Position numbers and translations under genes: made by a program
Shown: piece by piece, positions 61,165 through 64,000 of the stretch
How the letters are laid out: every line of letters begins with the position of its first letter
Numbering within the stretch: the stretch's first letter is position 1
Assembly: GCA_018335875.1 (NCBI GenBank)
Contig: JAGXRN010000042.1
Span: 62,001 to 126,000 of the forward strand
DNA: 64,000 nucleotides
Reading direction: 5' to 3'
Source of the DNA: Dethiobacter sp.
Lineage (GTDB): Bacteria > Bacillota > Dethiobacteria > Dethiobacterales > Dethiobacteraceae
The notes under the pieces: model-generated
Seen by the model: the letters and a program-made list of their open reading frames with translations, nothing else
What the model was told of the DNA's origin: nothing
Database searches by the model: none

Positions 61165-62130
61165 TTATTTCCCTGTTATCTTAACATCAGCAAGCCGCTC
61201 ACCTGCTATAAATCTCCTGATATTGAAAACGGCTCCTTGAGCGATGCGGTTTTGCGCCTCTATAGTTACTCCGGCTCCATGGGGCGTAAGCAGAACATTT
61301 GGCAGCTTGCGTAATTTATTATCTGCAGGCAAAGGCTCCTGGTGAAATACATCTAACGCCGCCCCCCCCAAATGGCTGCTTAAAGCCTCAATGAGCGCAG
61401 TTTCCTCTACCAGGCCGGCCCTGCTGGTATTTATTACAAAAGCTCCTCTTTTCATTTTAAACAGCCTTTCCCTGTTCAACAGCTCGTGAGTCTCAGGGGT
61501 AAGCGGCAGATGAACAGTCAGTATATCGCTTTGCGCCAGCAATGTGGAGAAGTCTGCCTGTCTTCCTTTGGACATATCTGATAACCGCAGTTCACTCCTG
61601 GCATAATACAGTAAAGAAACATCAAACGCTGAAAAACGCTCTGCCACTGCCTTTCCAATACGGCCCATCCCCATAATGCCTACTGTTTTCCCAGCTAACT
61701 CCTGAGCGCGGCCTGCCCAAACGCTAAAAGGCCACTCCCCCTGTTTCATGCTCTCATGGGTGTTAGCTAAATCCCTTAACAATGCCAGCGCTGACATAAG
61801 AACATGCTCTGCAACACTTACAGCATTAGCCCCATCCACATTGGCAACAGTAATCCCCAACTCACGCGCCGCATCCAAATCGACATGGTCCGTTCCAACA
61901 CCTAATATCTGGATAAAACGCAAACGTTCAGCCTTCTCCATATGAGACCTGCCGATAGGAAACATCGCAGTAGATACAATTATGTCGGCATCAGTCAGGT
62001 GTTGTTTAACCTCATCCACACCTGTTACAACAACAACACTGCACTCAGGCAAAAATAACTGAATCAGCTTTTCCCTTTCTTTTGCCAATAACTGATCATC
62101 AATAAATAAAATAACCATTACTTTTAACAT
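61165..62130 (-). CDS. D-2-hydroxyacid dehydrogenase
   Basis: A 321-residue second member of the family, distinct in sequence from its convergent neighbour. Rossmann motif GIMGMGRIGKAV; catalytic-loop NTSRAGLVEETALIEAL; HQEPLPADNKLRKLP and TPHGAG near the C terminus. Substrate unknown (glyoxylate, phosphoglycerate or other D-2-hydroxyacids). ATG 62130 has GAGGGA seven bases upstream; the frame extends to 62154. Confidence 0.9.
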   Translation of the reverse strand: MLKVMVILFIDDQLLAKEREKLIQLFLPECSVVVVTGVDEVKQHLTDADIIVSTAMFPIGRSHMEKAERLRFIQILGVGTDHVDLDAARELGITVANVDGANAVSVAEHVLMSALALLRDLANTHESMKQGEWPFSVWAGRAQELAGKTVGIMGMGRIGKAVAERFSAFDVSLLYYARSELRLSDMSKGRQADFSTLLAQSDILTVHLPLTPETHELLNRERLFKMKRGAFVINTSRAGLVEETALIEALSSHLGGAALDVFHQEPLPADNKLRKLPNVLLTPHGAGVTIEAQNRIAQGAVFNIRRFIAGERLADVKITGK

Positions 62131-62177
62131 TCTGCTATCCCTCATTTCTGTCAAATCCGCCTGTGCCGATAATACAG

Positions 62178-62567
62178 TTAATAATAGAAAGTTTCAGTTT
62201 TGGCAGCTTTACAGACTGCAGCAACAATCTCAGCGGCAGAGGCAGTCTTCAGCATATAACCGGTGATACCGGCCTCAATTAAAGCAAAAACATAGTCGTC
62301 ATCATCGAAGGCACTGAGAATTAAAATCTTAGTGTTGGGGTAGGCTTTTCGCAACTGGCGGGTTGTTTCAATGCCGTTCATCAATGGAAGCCTGATATCG
62401 AGTATCACAACATCAGGGTGGGAGATTCCTGTCTTTTTTATTGCATCCTCACCATCGACTGCCTCAGCAACCACAATTAAATCACTTTGGTCCTCCAAAA
62501 TCCGCCGGGTTCCTTCTCGCACCACAGCATGGTCCTCTGCAATTAAAATCCGTATTGAGGCGCCCAT
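62178..62567 (-). CDS. stand-alone receiver domain (NarL-type, no output domain)
   Basis: A 129-residue REC domain with acidic pocket Glu 11-Asp 12, phosphoacceptor Asp 57 (DVVILDIRLPLMNG), and Lys 107. The fold ends at ASAAEIVAAVCKAAKTETFYY, just where a NarL-type LuxR DNA-binding domain would begin; the following bases are a stop and do not encode one. So it is a truncated response regulator or a functional single-domain receiver. ATG 62567 follows GGGGG with a seven-base gap. No kinase gene is adjacent; only 88 bp precede it. Confidence 0.8.
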   Translation of the reverse strand: MGASIRILIAEDHAVVREGTRRILEDQSDLIVVAEAVDGEDAIKKTGISHPDVVILDIRLPLMNGIETTRQLRKAYPNTKILILSAFDDDDYVFALIEAGITGYMLKTASAAEIVAAVCKAAKTETFYY

Positions 62568-62658
62568 CACTTTACCCCCAATCGTCCATCATGTTGTCAG
62601 GCATTTTTAAAAAAGCCGTAGGCTGATACGCCCACAGCTAAAAACAATTCCTTTTAAG

Positions 62659-63231
62659 TTATGCCTTAGCTTTATGCCTGAATGGTGAATGAGTCCAATT
62701 CCAGTAGCCGAGCAGCTCACTTTCAAACACGTCATTATCGGAACTTGAAAAATGTATATGGGGTTCAGGCACCCTGATTTCTTCTTCTTTAAATTTCTTT
62801 TTCTTCAGTAAGGCCTTTATTTTATCAACATCATCAAAAACATGAACCAAATGATGGTTGTCATGGATTAAAAATTGCTTTCTCTCTTTGTCATTGGCCG
62901 AGAATATCCACAAATGATGGCGGCCGTCTGTCTCGAAATACTCCTTGAACTTATTACAAAACATTTCAACATCTTTATAACTGAGAAGACCCGAAGAATG
63001 ATAGCGCCCCCGTTCAACCGAGTCATTTCCTGGCCTGAAAAGCATATAAAGGATTCCTAAGGGCAACTTAAAACCCTTAGCAATTTTCAGGGCTAATTTA
63101 ATCTGGTTAGTCCTGGGAGCAACAGTAATCCTGGTAACAGCCAAAAATTCTTTTACATACCAGGTGTCGTGATTCTCATACGTGGCAACCTCATTATTCT
63201 CATTTAAGGTCCCATAGTTATACTTAACCAT
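62659..63231 (-). CDS. hypothetical protein (190 residues)
   Basis: Not recognised. A soluble, charged protein: an N-terminal beta-type start [22 protein letters not shown], middle [18 protein letters not shown], then Phe/Tyr- and Lys-rich helices and [20 protein letters not shown] near the end. It looks like a real gene because a good AGGAGG site precedes ATG 63231. Composition is AT-leaning, like the neighbouring decayed region. No family or function proposed. Confidence 0.55.
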
Positions 63232-63313
63232 GAAAAAAACCTCCTATCCAAAGCTCATCCCATCAATAGTTCGTCAAAGCAATTTGAATTACCTGCTCTT
63301 ACATAATAACTGC

Positions 63314-63339
63314 AAAAAAAACACTAGAACTTATCTAGT
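63314..63339 (-). terminator. intrinsic terminator after the oxidoreductase remnant
   Basis: Minus-strand ACTAGA-TAAGT-TCTAGT followed by G and eight T, 12 bases after the stop at 63352. Confidence 0.75.
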
Positions 63340-63351
63340 CCTCCAATATGG

Positions 63352-63939
63352 TCACTTTTTGTTCCGCTTGAGTAATTGTGAGTCACAGCCCAAGTGTGTG
63401 CAGGTTGTATCGACGATATGAAGAATACCTTTTTCATCCCTGTATGCTCCTGCTTTATCCCCGTCAATTTCAATCACTTTCGCCTCTCCGTTTTTTATTT
63501 CAACATCCCCAGGCACAGCCATAAGTTTGCCGCTTATCAAATTTACTGCCACATTCAGATTTTCCACAGCCAGGGTCTTTAAGGATGCAGCAGATGTTTG
63601 GCGTGACGGATTATAAGCATCATACCATGGGTTTTCGCCGTCAATAATTAAATTGCGGATAATTGTGGCAGATGCCATACTGTTGGTCATGCCCCATTTT
63701 CCATAACCGGTAGCCACATACATATTGGGAGTGCCGGATGAGAAAATCCCGGCATAAGGCAGCCCATCCACCGTCATACAGTCTTGAGTTGACCACCTGT
63801 AATAAATGCCCTCCACATTAAAGTTTTCATAAGCAAAATCCGCCAGATTTTTATAATGTTCGAATTTGATCACATACAGTCCAGCTTTATTGTAAATTGG
63901 GTAATGGGAGGCAATAATCAGTGGTATAGGATCCGTCAA
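63352..63939 (-). pseudogene. remnant of an FAD oxidoreductase with C-terminal Rieske domain
   Basis: A 195-residue fragment. It matches the middle and late parts of DadA-like FAD-dependent oxidoreductases fused to Rieske [2Fe-2S] domains: FNVEGIYYRWSTQDCMTVDGL, VATGYGKWGMTNSMASA, then TTCTHLGC of the Rieske domain. The N-terminal FAD half is missing (an in-frame TAA stands just upstream), the segment before FEHYKNLADFAYENF is shortened, and the second cluster half (CPCHG) is absent because the frame ends seven residues after CTHLGC. Start TTG 63939 is nominal. Decayed by several deletions; probably non-functional. Confidence 0.7.
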
Positions 63940-64000
63940 AGTTTCTTTTATTGATTGACCTCTGCTTGTTTATATGGAGCTGCAAACTACCGCGCTACTC

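Noticed and set aside
62571-62658. Histidine kinase remnant upstream of the receiver domain
   Set aside because: The 88 bases translate to no recognisable kinase segment in any frame.

Overview
The window reads as chromosome of an anaerobic, probably endospore-forming Clostridia-type Firmicute. Evidence: strong AGGAGG ribosome sites, Firmicute gene orders (priA-def-fmt-DUF116-Zn protease-rsmB; rlmN-PP2C-PASTA kinase-rsgA-rpe; yicC-remA-gmk-rpoZ-coaBC; polA-mutM-ytaF), an FMN riboswitch on a four-gene rib operon, a SpoIIM-like membrane protein, YtaF, RqcH/NFACT and a ComA/ComB pair like the one Bacillus uses for spore sulfolactate. A genus cannot be assigned from this. No tRNA, rRNA, CRISPR array or transposase was seen.

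Layout. 1-4.8 kb (-): IclR regulator, then a tctCBA tripartite carboxylate transporter and a 2x[4Fe-4S] ferredoxin-like protein cut by the left edge. 4.9-10.2 kb (-): a complete five-gene peptide-type ABC importer. 10.4-12.3 kb (-): acetoacetyl-CoA synthetase behind a sigma-54-like promoter. 12.6-18.0 kb (-): ECF sigma, anti-sigma, polA, mutM, ytaF. 18.2-21.9 kb (-): ribD-ribE-ribBA-ribH under an FMN riboswitch. 21.9-27.1 kb and 27.2-33.9 kb (-): two housekeeping operons for translation, rRNA/tRNA modification, PASTA kinase signalling and replication restart. 34.0-38.0 kb: SpoIIM-like protein (+) convergent with the yicC-remA-gmk-rpoZ-coaBC operon (-). 38.1-42.8 kb: Ca2+-type P-ATPase (-) divergent from rqcH (+).

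From 43 kb onward the content is accessory. A ferritin-like gene is broken by a one-base frameshift and preceded by a 12-bp hairpin that overlaps its ribosome site. An MFS transporter is followed upstream by an AT-rich restriction-modification island (C5-methyltransferase, DUF4928-like protein with an in-frame TGA, Vsr), whose promoter carries a LexA/DinR-like box. Then come PrcB-like, LysE, GalT/HIT, methyltransferase and TPR genes, several tiny membrane proteins, comA-comB, DUF441, MFS, a YeiH-type exporter, a tandem pair of 59-60 residue twin-CX3C proteins, an HpcH/HpaI aldolase and two convergent D-2-hydroxyacid dehydrogenases. The right end is decaying: a stand-alone receiver domain, an unknown gene and a truncated oxidoreductase/Rieske pseudogene.

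The most interesting items are the restriction-modification island (possible SOS control plus a disabled presumed nuclease), the twin-CX3C pair, and the hairpin/frameshift at the ferritin-like gene. All calls come from reading the sequence; no database search was run.
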